64,000 nucleotides of DNA from Desulfobacula sp. (lineage in GTDB: Bacteria; Desulfobacterota; Desulfobacteria; Desulfobacterales; Desulfobacteraceae): contig JANQML010000020.1 in NCBI GenBank assembly GCA_028280105.1, forward strand, positions 1-64,000, given 5' to 3'. The position numbers were made by a program, and so were the translations under genes. This document shows positions 35,208-45,076 of the stretch, piece after piece (the first letter of the stretch is position 1; each line of letters opens with the position of its first letter). The notes under the pieces were generated by a model. That model did no database searches, was not told the origin of the DNA, and saw only the letters and a list, made by a program, of their open reading frames with translations.

Positions 35208-38200
35208 CTATCTTAAATAGTCAACAAGGCTTAAGCTAAGCACCTTTGAAGTGGAACTCAAGGCGGCCTGGTATGCGGTTTCAATATTTTTCAGGTTCAT
35301 GATGGACTCGATCATATCGGCATCCTCAATATTGGACCGCCTCTCTTTGAGTGTAAAACCGACTTGGGCGTTGATATTTTCCCTGACCACCAGGCGGTTG
35401 TACTTCATGCCCGCATCAACGATCAGTGATGTTGTATTATCATAATGCGTGTCCAGACGGCCGATGGTCTTTCCGATACCGTCTCGATCATTATCGGCTA
35501 AATATTGTTTCAAATCAATCAATGTATTAAAAATACCCCATTCCACCTCTCTGTTGCTCTGTGCGGGACTGTATATATCGTCATCAGGATCAAATCCGAG
35601 GATGGTGCCGATGGTCTGGCCCGAGCCCCCTTCCGATGCCGGGGCGTTATCTCCGGATTGCCAGACCAGCTGGAGTTCATCTAATTTTACACCATCTTCT
35701 TTTATGCTGAACCGTTTGGTCTGGCTGTCCCACGATACCGAATAATCTATAATATTACCATTGGCACGGGACTCGGCTTCAAGTGCCTCTTCCACTTCCT
35801 GGGCCAGTTCATCGTGACTGGTGTAAGTTTTCTGTTCAATGGAGGCCGTTAAAAATCCGGCCCTTCCCTGCCCGCCGGCAACAATCTCTTTAAAGTCGAT
35901 TTTATTGTTGGTTCCGTCAATCACGATATTGACGACATCTTCATCGCTTTCAGAGAACCGGACGCGGGTATCGGTAATGCTTGACAGACCCAGCTGTTGA
36001 GCTGCATTGGATCCGGAATAATCACCTGTCTGCCACAACAGATCAAATCCCTTAATACTTGAATCGCTGCCCTTAATCATAAAACCGTCATTGCTATCGT
36101 ATATCACCTCATAGGGTATACTGTTGGGGGATGCCGCTCTCATCTCCGTCTGGATGGCAGCGGCCACCTGGCTTAAATCATTGTAATTTCCCGCCGGTAT
36201 TTCGATATTCATTTCATTGGAGACGGTTCCGTCAATGCGGATCTCACGAAAGTCGATCCGGTTGTTTGTCGAATCAAACGAGAGCCATGTGGGGGCACTA
36301 CCGCTGCTGCTCGAATGGGAGGTAGCCCCGGTATCATCCAGGGAGGTATCATAGCCCAGAATATCTCCGATGGTATGCTGATTATTGGCACCGGTGTCCC
36401 ACAGCAGCTTAAGTTCATTTAACGCCGTTCCGGCGGTTGTCCGGAGAATATCAAAATGGTTGCCGGCCTCATCATATGAGACATCATAGACCACCGTATT
36501 CCCGGTTTCCTCGGACACCTTATTCATGGCCTGTTCCAGTGCATCTTCCAGTTCATGCACACTGGTATAGGTTCCCTGGGGAATGGAGGCCTGAAGGGTT
36601 GTGGATACGCCAGCCGTATTCACCTCTTCAAAATCGATCATGTTATTGGTGCCATCGATGGTGACAGAGAAAATCGACATTCTCATGGGATCGGTATCGC
36701 TATTGAACGGTCCCAACCCGGCACCGGTATCATCCAGCTCCGGGTCATATCCCAGGGTCTCACCAATGGAAGAGGACCGCCCGTCACCGGTGTGCCACAG
36801 GAGATTAAAATCCGTTAGAGCCGCTCCCCCGGTCTGCTGGATCGCAAACTGGCTCAGGGCCGGGTTGTATGAGATATTATAATTATACGCAGAAACCGAT
36901 TCCATGGCTGCCTCAACCGCAGCAGCCAGGTCCGCCATTGTTTCGTATGTTCCGTTTGGGATAATCGCCTGAAGGCTTGTAGACGCCCCCCCGGTGGACT
37001 CTGCAAAATCCAGCCGGTTATTTGTATTGTCGATGATGATGGCACTGTGAGGGTATGAAATCGTGTCATCCAGCGGATGATACCCCAGGGTTTGGGCCGA
37101 GGCCGTGGTTGCCGACCATTGAATCTCCAGCTCATTTAAATCCGTTCCATTCTCCCGGATATTGAACCGGCTGTTCACGGCATCGTAGGAAACCGTATAA
37201 TCGATGGTGTTGGCACCGGATGTGGGTGCGGCACTCGCACTTTCCATGGCCTGTTCAATGGCCCGGGCAAGTGCGTCCATATCAGAATATGTGACAGCCG
37301 CACCGCTGGTATTAAAATTGGCGGTCAGCGTCTGCTGGAGCCCTGCCGCATTTGTCTCAATAAAATTGATGGTATTGTTTCCGCTGGTTCCAATGGTGAT
37401 GTCCGTGACAAACGCGGCCTGAAAATCGGACACAGGGGGTGCCTGAACAATATTGCCGCTGTTAAAACCGATATCATGACCCACTGAGGTATCCGTGGTT
37501 ATGGGTTCAATTTCAAATTCAATATAATCTCCGTCTGCCACCGGTGTATCAAATGAGATCCTGATATCGGTTACGCCCTCGTCATTCAGGGCAATATCAA
37601 CACCGCGGGATGTACCGGAAAACTCTGTGGGCATCTCATAACCGGGATTGTCCGCCACCCGCCATTTCTTATCTGCCTTGTCCCAGGTGAGGCGAATGGG
37701 TGCAGGACCGTCCTCATCAGTTGTACGGATCGTCAATGCACTCTCTCTTACCACATCAACATCAATGTCCATGGGATCGATATCCGATGATCCCTGAATA
37801 TTGTAGACATATGCATCATTGCCTGAGTCCCACATGAATTCCGTACGAATATACCCGTCATAGCTGCCGTCTTCCCGGATTGAAAATTTTTGTGTGATCT
37901 CGTCAAAATCAACCTCATACCGGGCACCGTATCCATGGGATGCGGATTGTTCGTTTAATGCATTTCGAATCACTGTTTCCAGTTCCGATTTTCCATAGGA
38001 TCCCTGGGGGATGCGGGCTATCAGTATTCTTTCAGACGTATCACCGTGGCCGTTATCCTGCTTAAAAACAATGGTATCATTTGTCGATTTGATCTCAATC
38101 TCCTGATCCCAAAAGGTCGTATCCCCGGTCCTGCCCACGGTCACACTGCTCCCCCTGTCCGTTAGTACGTCAAAGGCGGTGGAATTGCCATTATAGAGGA

Positions 38201-38663
38201 CCTTGTTCAACACCCTGTCATAGGTCAGGGCGGCTTTATCGGTATCTGTTCCGCTGAAAATATAGTTTCCGTTGATCTGGGTATTTCCCAGAGAGACAAT
38301 CAGCTCAATGGCATCATCCACCCGCTGAATGGCCTCTCTTCGTTGTTTTGCTGTGGTTGAGTCATTCGCCAAACCGCTAATATCTTGCTTGTTAAGTTCG
38401 ACGATGATATCATTGATGCTTCCTAACGCCTCCTCAATACTTCGAATCCAGGATTTTCCCATATTGACGTTTACCGCAGTCTGATCGATGTTTCCCAGGG
38501 TGTTGTTTATCGTCAATACCTGGCTCAGCCCTAAAGGATCATCTGAAATGTCATTTAATTGTTTGGTGGTGCTGGCAACTTTGTTTGCATTCTCAAGATC
38601 ACCGGTCATCAGACCCAACCGATAGGTTGAATTGACATATGTCGAAAGATTGGGAACTCTCAT
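35208..38663 (-). CDS. flgL: enlarged hook-filament junction protein FlgL (HAP3)
   Basis: A 1151-residue FlgL, whereas FlgL is usually 280-420. The N-terminus (residues 1-170) is the flagellin-like FlgL domain: STYVNSTYRLGLMTGDLENA, LNDISDDPLGLSQVL and GNYIFSGTDTDKAAL. The last ~120 residues carry the C-terminal flagellin half: RSNIEDADMIESIMNLKN and TAYQAALSSTSKVLSLSL. Between lie about six copies of a roughly 100-120-residue unit with IDGTNNKIDF, G.Y.....L...VE.A, YDVSYD and LQLVWQSGD followed by TIG.ILGFD. It joins the hook to the filament in the periplasm-exported axis. Its growth matches that of the flagellins and FlgK. Confidence 0.9.
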   Translation of the reverse strand: MRVPNLSTYVNSTYRLGLMTGDLENANKVASTTKQLNDISDDPLGLSQVLTINNTLGNIDQTAVNVNMGKSWIRSIEEALGSINDIIVELNKQDISGLANDSTTAKQRREAIQRVDDAIELIVSLGNTQINGNYIFSGTDTDKAALTYDRVLNKVLYNGNSTAFDVLTDRGSSVTVGRTGDTTFWDQEIEIKSTNDTIVFKQDNGHGDTSERILIARIPQGSYGKSELETVIRNALNEQSASHGYGARYEVDFDEITQKFSIREDGSYDGYIRTEFMWDSGNDAYVYNIQGSSDIDPMDIDVDVVRESALTIRTTDEDGPAPIRLTWDKADKKWRVADNPGYEMPTEFSGTSRGVDIALNDEGVTDIRISFDTPVADGDYIEFEIEPITTDTSVGHDIGFNSGNIVQAPPVSDFQAAFVTDITIGTSGNNTINFIETNAAGLQQTLTANFNTSGAAVTYSDMDALARAIEQAMESASAAPTSGANTIDYTVSYDAVNSRFNIRENGTDLNELEIQWSATTASAQTLGYHPLDDTISYPHSAIIIDNTNNRLDFAESTGGASTSLQAIIPNGTYETMADLAAAVEAAMESVSAYNYNISYNPALSQFAIQQTGGAALTDFNLLWHTGDGRSSSIGETLGYDPELDDTGAGLGPFNSDTDPMRMSIFSVTIDGTNNMIDFEEVNTAGVSTTLQASIPQGTYTSVHELEDALEQAMNKVSEETGNTVVYDVSYDEAGNHFDILRTTAGTALNELKLLWDTGANNQHTIGDILGYDTSLDDTGATSHSSSSGSAPTWLSFDSTNNRIDFREIRIDGTVSNEMNIEIPAGNYNDLSQVAAAIQTEMRAASPNSIPYEVIYDSNDGFMIKGSDSSIKGFDLLWQTGDYSGSNAAQQLGLSSITDTRVRFSESDEDVVNIVIDGTNNKIDFKEIVAGGQGRAGFLTASIEQKTYTSHDELAQEVEEALEAESRANGNIIDYSVSWDSQTKRFSIKEDGVKLDELQLVWQSGDNAPASEGGSGQTIGTILGFDPDDDIYSPAQSNREVEWGIFNTLIDLKQYLADNDRDGIGKTIGRLDTHYDNTTSLIVDAGMKYNRLVVRENINAQVGFTLKERRSNIEDADMIESIMNLKNIETAYQAALSSTSKVLSLSLVDYLR
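35577..38090 (-). repeat. six degenerate FlgL-internal repeats
   Basis: Within FlgL, about six diverged units share the order [IF]D.TNN.IDF, then G[TN]Y...., then Y[DE]V.[YW]D...., then L...LLW.[TS]G, often followed by LGYD or LGFD. They are similar at protein level but not identical in DNA. The first lies nearest the N-terminal domain and is the most degenerate. Confidence 0.75.
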
Positions 38664-38676
38664 ATCATTTCTCCTG

Positions 38677-41600
38677 CTATCTCATGGAAATAAGCGTATT
38701 TAACATCTCATCGGAAACCGTCAACAGCTTGGAAGCGGCTGAGAATGCATGCTGAAATTTCATCAATCTGATCATCTCTTCATCCAGAGATACGGCTGAA
38801 ACGGCATTTCTCTGTTCCGTGATACTGTTGACCATGATATCGGCAAAATCCTTTGCGTTTTTAATGCTTCGCGATTCAATACCCAAAGAGCCCATCATCT
38901 GTGTAAAATACTCGTCAATGGAGGCATTGGCAATACTGGACTCCGGTTCTTCCCCTCTTTGATAGGTCCATATTTTCATCTGCTGTGTGATATGCTGGGC
39001 AGCGGCAATCGCCCTTGCATTGGTACCATCCCCTTCGCTCAAATGGCCGGTCTCACTGTCAATTGCCGAAGCGGCAATCAGACGGGTATCCGACAACTTG
39101 TCGTTCACTTCCATGGTCATGGCATCGACCCCTTTAAAGAAGGTGTTGATGCCTGCCGCCGCCACCAAACCCGATGCTGATGAATCATTGTCGGAAAAAG
39201 CAAATCCGATATCTTCTGAATCATGTTTTTCAAAATCGAATTCCAGATGGCCTGCCCCGGTCACCCGCTCATTAAATTCAATCCGGATGTCTGCCAGGCC
39301 ATCGCCGGTAAAATCAACACCAAATCCGTCATCATCCCCGCCCTCGGGAATCAGTTGCAGATTCCCGCCGGTGGGGTCATTGGAATAGCTCCAAAAACCG
39401 TCTGCAGACCGTTCAAACCGAAGGTCCGAAGCCTTAAAATCAATGGCGCTCCAATCCGTTACAACAATGGAAACATTTGTTTCGTCGAACCCGTTTTCTC
39501 CGGAGTATTGTTCGTTTTTCATGGCATGATAGGTTTCGGATGCTTCAAATTTCAACCGGTTGTCCAATGTTGCAACCGCTTTCATACCAAAGGCGTCTTT
39601 GTTAAACTGATCGGCAAAAGAATCGATGGTCCAATGCCAGTCAGACAATTTCTCTCCCGTGGGCCGGCCGTCTGTGGTTTCAAACTGCGGCAGGCCGGTG
39701 TCACCTGTGGTGATGGTGAACACATCATCCGCCACCAGCGTACCGTCGGCAAAATTCAGTGTCATTCCGTCAACATCCACCACTACGGGAGATTTCGGTG
39801 TAAAGGGCGGATCATGGCCTTCGATTGTAAATGTCCCGGTTTCCACACTATTGGTCCACTCAATGACAAGAGGGGGATCATTTCCCGATGGCAGGTGCCC
39901 GACTTTTCCGCCTGAAACCACCCTGAAACGATAGATATCATTGATACTGTTGGCCCGGCCCGTTATATGGAAATCAAGGGGATCAGGATTACCCGTTGTA
40001 TCCGTATTGATCACCATGGTATTTCCGGCAACCAGGCTGCCCTTTGAGATATCAAACGACACCGTCTCAATACCGGATTCGGTAATGACAACCTGACCTT
40101 CATCTTCAACGGTAAGCAGACCGGAGGCGCCGGTGCTGATCCCGTCCGTGTTCAGGCGTTCCCACAGGATCGTTCCGGTATCATTGTACAGTGTAGAGGT
40201 CGTTGAATTCCGGAAGCTTCTTGCTGGGTCCGCCTCTATGCGGTCATTTTCAGGCTGATTACTTCCCTTTCCCGTTCCGGTCCGAACCTGAATCTCGGCA
40301 TTGCTGCCAAAACTGTCTGTAAAATTGTCAATGGTGATGGGATCATCCAAAGAGCTGTCTTTAATGACGGAAACGGAAGTGCCGGTTCGGATGACCTGAT
40401 AATCGGTGCTTAGCCCCGCTGCCAGCTCTGCTTCTATAAGTGTTGCCAGCGCAAGATCAGACGTACCGCCGGCTGAAGTGGTTGAAAATGAAATGGTGGT
40501 GCCGTCCAGATCAAACGAGATGGTTTCACCGGCGGCCGTGGATGATGTGAATCCGGTAAACCCGCCATCTCCTCCCAGGGTGATAATCGAACTGCCGACC
40601 TTTGCCAGGCTGCTGTCAAACAGCCCGCCTGATCCGGCTCCGGAAACATTGGTTTGAATATTCATACCCGGTTCCATTACCACTGTCAGAGTACCGGTAA
40701 TCACCGCTGTTTTGTTAACAGCCCCGGCGGTTGACTCATTGATGGTTACCTGGGTGTCCTGGCCGGAAAAAATAAGGTCATCCCCTGAAGTGGTGTCTGC
40801 ATTGTACCGCGCCGTGTCGTTTGCCGCGGCTGTAAAGTCGAGAATCGAATCGACATTACCCGCATCCGCGGTTGTTCCGGAGAGCGATGTAATGGTGATG
40901 GCGGCATCGTCTCCCGAATCGTTGCCCGCATCCCGGACCCGGATGTCCGAACCGTCCGTGCTTCTGATTTTAACGGAGTTGGTGGACGCATCTTTTTCAA
41001 CCACAAAAGGCGTTCCGGAAAGCGCTTCGGCAATTTTATCGCCGAAAACGGCAGCCAGCTCTGCCTGATCGGTTGTATCAATATCGGACAGATCAACGGA
41101 AACAGATGTAGTGCTTGCCGCCGATGTTCCAGACATGGAATCAATCGTAAAGGTAACCACATCACCTTCATTAAAATTGGTAAAATTGCCTAAAGAGATA
41201 CCGGCATTATCCGTCACATTAAAATCCTGTACCCCCAGGGTTTTTCCGGAACTGCTTTTTATGGTCGAACCGCTGACGACCAGATCATTATCCGCATTGG
41301 TGTCATTAATTTTCTCGGCGACCGATAAAAGCGCATCTTCGAATTGTTCCAGAAGCGTCCCGATGGAAGAATCCCTTGTAAAGCTGACCGGTTCGATAAT
41401 ACCGTCCACATACAATGAAAACGACACGATATCTCCATCCTCGGCATTGGTTATGGATCCCGTATTAAATGTTCCTTCGGTTTCAGATGCAAAGGCTTCA
41501 ACCCCACCGACAGCGTTCAGCGCCTCGGCGACAGATGCGGCAGAGCGCCGGGCATGGCCGCCGCTGTCCCTGACATTAATCACCTGGGTGCCGTCCGGGC

Positions 41601-42936
41601 CGCCGAAAACACGCAGGGTTTGATCTGCAATGGCCCGGTCCAACGTCATTGCAACCGTAGTTGCAGCACCGGAAGTCAACGTCAATCCCCACATCCGGCC
41701 CAGTCCGTCACCATCGGTTTCAGTCACCTCTTTATTACCAAGGACGGCGTCATCAACAACGGTTAACCGGTATTTATACGGCAGTTCACTGGGTGCCCGG
41801 CCCTGCCAGTTGGAAATTCTTGCCTCGGATATCCCCATGTCGATACTGATTTTATTATATTGGGTATCACTGGTGCTCGTATCCTCCACCCACATATTGA
41901 AATCCTTGGAATAATCAATTTTTATTCCAAAATCAAAACTGGACAGCCAGCGGCTGTCGTCGGTTGAATAATCGCCGGTAATCGGCTCGTCAAAGTAACT
42001 GCTCCCGATACCCTGGGAATGCTGGTAGTTGATTGCCCAGATCATCTCCCGTGACAACTCATTCACTTCGGCACGATATTTGGGAATAATGGTATCTCTC
42101 ATTTCAAGTAACCCGCCGATTCTGCCGCTGGTGATATCATCGGAAATAATCTGTTCTCCGGAAGCTGAATTCTCCCATGCCACTTCTTTCTCCACCATTG
42201 TCAAACGGTACATCTCCACCTTTGAAACAACGGTAAAGTTGCCTGCGGCATTCACGGTCACCGTCCCGTCGGAGTGTTCATAGGTAGTGATATCAATCAA
42301 CTCACCCATTTCATCCAGCAACCGGTTTCTCAAATCCCTCTGATCATTTGCCGTTCGGTTGATCTCGTTTCCTGCAATTTTTCGATTCAGGTCGGCAATT
42401 TGTGCTGACAGGGTATTCACCCGCCCCACTGCCGCACTGATGTCCTGGGTAATATCATTTACCATGTCATCCATTTTTAAAACAGCAGACTCAAAATTGG
42501 TGGCGATTCTTTCTCCGCTCTCAAAAACAGCGATTCTTTCCGACGGCCCGCCCGGATTAAGAGAAATATTCTGCCAGGATTTCCAGAAGTCTGTCATTGC
42601 AACGCTGATACTGCTATCAGAGGTAATATCAAAGAATCCTTCCAAAATCCTCATATAGGATTCCTGCTCGTCAAATGATGCCTGGATGGAGATTTCAGAT
42701 GTCAGCCGTCTTTCCAGCAAGTTATCCACATTCTGCCGAACCTGCTCCATATCCACACCGGTCCCGAAAAGGAACCCGGCATATTCAGCCGGCGTGCGGT
42801 TAAAATGTTCGGCCCTTTGAACGCTGTAGTCGGGATTATTAACGTTGGCAATATTCTGGCCTGTAATGTTCAAACCGTATTGCTGAGCCGCAATCGCCGT
42901 TCTCGCTATACTGAGGGTGGAAGATATGCCGGACAT
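38677..42936 (-). CDS. flgK: enlarged hook-filament junction protein FlgK (HAP1)
   Basis: A 1419-residue FlgK, compared with the usual 450-700. The N-terminus is typical: STLSIARTAIAAQQYGLNIT, NIANVNNPDYSVQR and FGTGVDMEQVRQNVDNLLER. The C-terminal ~100 residues carry EYFTQMMGSLGIESRS and MMRLMKFQHAF-type endings (VSLDEEMIRLMKFQHAFSAA). Between them is an insert of about 800 residues, rich in Thr, Asp and Ser, with segments such as EGDVVTFTIDSM and AGETISFDLDGTTIS that look like beta-rich repeats. It follows flgN by three bases and precedes flgL. Its enlargement alongside FlgL and two flagellins suggests a thicker or decorated filament junction. Confidence 0.9.
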   Translation of the reverse strand: MSGISSTLSIARTAIAAQQYGLNITGQNIANVNNPDYSVQRAEHFNRTPAEYAGFLFGTGVDMEQVRQNVDNLLERRLTSEISIQASFDEQESYMRILEGFFDITSDSSISVAMTDFWKSWQNISLNPGGPSERIAVFESGERIATNFESAVLKMDDMVNDITQDISAAVGRVNTLSAQIADLNRKIAGNEINRTANDQRDLRNRLLDEMGELIDITTYEHSDGTVTVNAAGNFTVVSKVEMYRLTMVEKEVAWENSASGEQIISDDITSGRIGGLLEMRDTIIPKYRAEVNELSREMIWAINYQHSQGIGSSYFDEPITGDYSTDDSRWLSSFDFGIKIDYSKDFNMWVEDTSTSDTQYNKISIDMGISEARISNWQGRAPSELPYKYRLTVVDDAVLGNKEVTETDGDGLGRMWGLTLTSGAATTVAMTLDRAIADQTLRVFGGPDGTQVINVRDSGGHARRSAASVAEALNAVGGVEAFASETEGTFNTGSITNAEDGDIVSFSLYVDGIIEPVSFTRDSSIGTLLEQFEDALLSVAEKINDTNADNDLVVSGSTIKSSSGKTLGVQDFNVTDNAGISLGNFTNFNEGDVVTFTIDSMSGTSAASTTSVSVDLSDIDTTDQAELAAVFGDKIAEALSGTPFVVEKDASTNSVKIRSTDGSDIRVRDAGNDSGDDAAITITSLSGTTADAGNVDSILDFTAAANDTARYNADTTSGDDLIFSGQDTQVTINESTAGAVNKTAVITGTLTVVMEPGMNIQTNVSGAGSGGLFDSSLAKVGSSIITLGGDGGFTGFTSSTAAGETISFDLDGTTISFSTTSAGGTSDLALATLIEAELAAGLSTDYQVIRTGTSVSVIKDSSLDDPITIDNFTDSFGSNAEIQVRTGTGKGSNQPENDRIEADPARSFRNSTTSTLYNDTGTILWERLNTDGISTGASGLLTVEDEGQVVITESGIETVSFDISKGSLVAGNTMVINTDTTGNPDPLDFHITGRANSINDIYRFRVVSGGKVGHLPSGNDPPLVIEWTNSVETGTFTIEGHDPPFTPKSPVVVDVDGMTLNFADGTLVADDVFTITTGDTGLPQFETTDGRPTGEKLSDWHWTIDSFADQFNKDAFGMKAVATLDNRLKFEASETYHAMKNEQYSGENGFDETNVSIVVTDWSAIDFKASDLRFERSADGFWSYSNDPTGGNLQLIPEGGDDDGFGVDFTGDGLADIRIEFNERVTGAGHLEFDFEKHDSEDIGFAFSDNDSSASGLVAAAGINTFFKGVDAMTMEVNDKLSDTRLIAASAIDSETGHLSEGDGTNARAIAAAQHITQQMKIWTYQRGEEPESSIANASIDEYFTQMMGSLGIESRSIKNAKDFADIMVNSITEQRNAVSAVSLDEEMIRLMKFQHAFSAASKLLTVSDEMLNTLISMR

Positions 42937-42939
42937 GGT

Positions 42940-43443
42940 TTAAACCTCGGTACTTATTAAACGGATGGGGTTCTTTTGGTCCGATGACTGGCCCGAAGGG
43001 TTGTACTGCCCGGCACTTTCCGGGTTTCCGCTTTGAGAAAAAATTTCATCGATCACTGCCAGTGAGTCCTGAACGTATTGTTTATTTGCAGCGGCAATGG
43101 TAAAGACTTCTTTTTTGTGCAATTCCACCCCCAGCGCCATCTGCCTTAGCTTTGATTTTGATACCGATGATATTGGCAGCTTTTGTATAAGATCGGAAAG
43201 ACTGAACGTCTCTTCGTCTCCGACGGGCCCGGCAGAATTTGATTTCAAACTCTTTTTTAACTCGATATAGCCCCGCTCTATATTATGACAGATCTCTTTT
43301 TTCTCACCGATGGTTTTCCATAGCGCATCCGAATCCATCTCAACGATCTGCTTTTTTTCCTTTTCAACCACCGATTGAAGGGCTTCATACAAACCCAATT
43401 GTTTTTCAAGAAAATCTTCTATTCTGTCGGCAAGTTTTTCCAT
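42940..43443 (-). CDS. flgN: export chaperone FlgN
   Basis: A 167-residue helical protein, probably FlgN, the export chaperone for FlgK and FlgL. It starts EKLADRIEDFLEKQLGLYEA, has a helical core with VVEKEKKQIVEMDSDALWKT and SKLRQMALGVELHKKEVF, and ends with a polar tail. It heads the flgK-flgL-csrA-fliW-flagellin series, which is the standard place for FlgN. The 200 bp upstream (43444-43644) contain the terminator of the rod operon and no promoter that I can defend. An flgM gene was not seen nearby. Confidence 0.75.
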   Translation of the reverse strand: MEKLADRIEDFLEKQLGLYEALQSVVEKEKKQIVEMDSDALWKTIGEKKEICHNIERGYIELKKSLKSNSAGPVGDEETFSLSDLIQKLPISSVSKSKLRQMALGVELHKKEVFTIAAANKQYVQDSLAVIDEIFSQSGNPESAGQYNPSGQSSDQKNPIRLISTEV

Positions 43444-43610
43444 CTTCCCCCCCTGACAATTGGAGTCCGTTCTTTTTATTAGGAATATTTTTCCTGTTTA
43501 TGTTGAATCCGCGTCTGTAATGGCTTAATGAGCAATATCTATACCAGTCGCAAGATTCAGCCAGCAGGACCAAATCGCCGGAAAAACACAACAATAAATG
43601 GTGATATGAA

Positions 43611-43645
43611 GGGAAAAAGAGATACCCGATACGACAATACCGGGT
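43611..43645 (-). terminator. Rho-independent terminator after the flgF-to-flgJ operon
   Basis: On the minus strand CCCGGTA pairs with TATCGGG (one G-U pair) around a six-base loop and is followed by TATCTCTTTTT. It begins directly after the stop codon of the rod-binding gene and separates that operon from flgN. Confidence 0.7.
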
Positions 43646-43950
43646 TATTCAGAGTCTTTTAACTGGTCATATAGAAATTCTTTGATACCGATGGAAGCCC
43701 CTTTGGAAAGGTGATCGGAAAGGTGTTGATCCTGCATGGACCGATAGATATCGGTTGCATTGGTTTCTTTGAAGAGCGCGTTCCCCGGAAGAGAGGTGCG
43801 CATGGATTTGAGCATGGTGGTAATCATGATGGACTCAAAACCGGCAGCCGCATCTTTGAGCTTTTTTTCCTTATCCGGATCCAGGCTTTTTTGTTTCACC
43901 CGGTCCAGATTGGCTGTGGACAAATTCTGTTTAACAACATCAAAGTCCAT
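43645..43950 (-). CDS. flgJ: rod-binding protein, FlgJ N-terminal type
   Basis: A 101-residue protein equal to the rod-binding domain of FlgJ, without the muramidase domain. The conserved block is DAAGFESIMITTMLKSMRTSL and the end IYRSMQDQHLSDHLS. The standalone form is common in bacteria where a separate enzyme digests peptidoglycan. It comes directly after flgI and is the last gene of the operon, ahead of the terminator. The protein would help rod assembly through the peptidoglycan layer. Confidence 0.85.
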   Translation of the reverse strand: MDFDVVKQNLSTANLDRVKQKSLDPDKEKKLKDAAAGFESIMITTMLKSMRTSLPGNALFKETNATDIYRSMQDQHLSDHLSKGASIGIKEFLYDQLKDSE

Positions 43951-43986
43951 CCTGCCTCCGTTTTATATTCCCCCCGGTATGGAGGA

Positions 43987-45000
43987 TTACATGATTTCAA
44001 GTTCGGCCTGCAGTGCACCGGCCGCTTTAATACTTTGAAGAATACTGATCAGATCCTGGGGATTGACACCCAGGGAATTCAGACCCCGAACCAGCTCTCC
44101 GATGGTGGATGTTCCCGGCAGGTCCATAACCCGTTCCAGTTCAGGCTCGTCCGGATTGTCATTTATCGTCACGGACAGATCCCCATGGGCAATGGCCACC
44201 CTGGATATGGTCACGTCACTGCCGATCACCACGGTCCCTGTCTTTTCATTGACCACCACTTTTGCAACCGTATCCGGTATAACGGTCAGCATCTCAATAT
44301 CGGCGATAAATTCAGCCACATTCTCTTCCCACATATGCTCGGGAATATTTAAATGGATGGCACTGGCATCAATGACTTTGGCCACCCCCTCCCCAATGGA
44401 CCCGTTAATGGTGTCCGCCATCCGCCGGGCCGTTGTAAAATCCGGCCGTGACAGGGAAAGGATTAAATTGCGTTTACCATCCAGTTTAAAGGGGATCTCC
44501 TGTTCAACCGATCCCCCGTTCACCACCCGGGCCACCTGAAGATGGCTGTCACGCGGGTTGGCACCGCTGGGGATGGCCAGGGTCACCGCACCGCTGGCAA
44601 GTGCATAGATATTACCGTCCACCCCTTTTAACGGCGTGACCACCAGGTTGCCGCCCTTAAGGCTTGAGGCATCCCCGAGGGAAGAGACTACCACATCGAT
44701 CTTGTCCCCGATTCGGGCGAACGGCGGTATATCGGCTGTAACCATGACGGCGGCAACATTTCTGACGTTAATATCGGCCTGGTCTACAAAGATATTCATC
44801 TTCCCCATCATGTTGGCAAGTGCCTGCCGGGTAAAACCAATTCCCGCCTTATCGCCGGTTCCGTTCAGTCCGACGATCAGGCCGTACCCGATCAGCTGAT
44901 TGGACCGGATGCCTTTAATGCCGGCAAGATCTTTGATTCTTGCCGCATGGGCGCTGGTAATAAAGCTGCCCATCAATAAAAGGATCACTATCCGGAGCAT
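43987..45000 (-). CDS. flgI: flagellar P-ring protein FlgI
   Basis: About 337 residues. I start at ATG 45000 because it gives a clear signal peptide (MLRIVILLLMGSFITSAHA) followed directly by ARIKDLAGIKGIRSNQLIGY, which matches FlgI of other Gram-negatives. An upstream ATG at 45087 adds 29 residues before the signal and lies inside flgH. The characteristic NVAAVMVTADIPPFARIG and LVVTPLKGVDGNIYALASG motifs are present, as is the C-terminal NSLGVNPQDLISILQSI. It forms the periplasmic P ring around the rod. A hairpin at 45043-45076 separates it from flgH. Confidence 0.92.
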   Translation of the reverse strand: MLRIVILLLMGSFITSAHAARIKDLAGIKGIRSNQLIGYGLIVGLNGTGDKAGIGFTRQALANMMGKMNIFVDQADINVRNVAAVMVTADIPPFARIGDKIDVVVSSLGDASSLKGGNLVVTPLKGVDGNIYALASGAVTLAIPSGANPRDSHLQVARVVNGGSVEQEIPFKLDGKRNLILSLSRPDFTTARRMADTINGSIGEGVAKVIDASAIHLNIPEHMWEENVAEFIADIEMLTVIPDTVAKVVVNEKTGTVVIGSDVTISRVAIAHGDLSVTINDNPDEPELERVMDLPGTSTIGELVRGLNSLGVNPQDLISILQSIKAAGALQAELEIM

Positions 45001-45042
45001 CAGCGTATTATTTTTTTCTGCATCGTTTACGTTCCTTTTGTA

Positions 45043-45076
45043 AACGGATCTATTGTATTGCATAAGCAGATCCGTT
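45043..45076 (-). other. hairpin at the flgH-flgI junction
   Basis: AACGGATCT (45043-45051) and AGATCCGTT (45068-45076) form a perfect 9-bp stem with a 16-base loop. In the mRNA it begins at the flgH stop codon and ends about 40 bases before the flgI start. There is no T run, so it is unlikely to be a terminator. It might modulate flgI translation or be an mRNA-processing site. Confidence 0.45.

Noticed and set aside
43530-43570. sigma-54-like string before flgN
   Set aside because: The minus strand reads TGGCTGAATCTTGC, but the GG-to-GC distance is one base short of the required spacing, and there is no second support.
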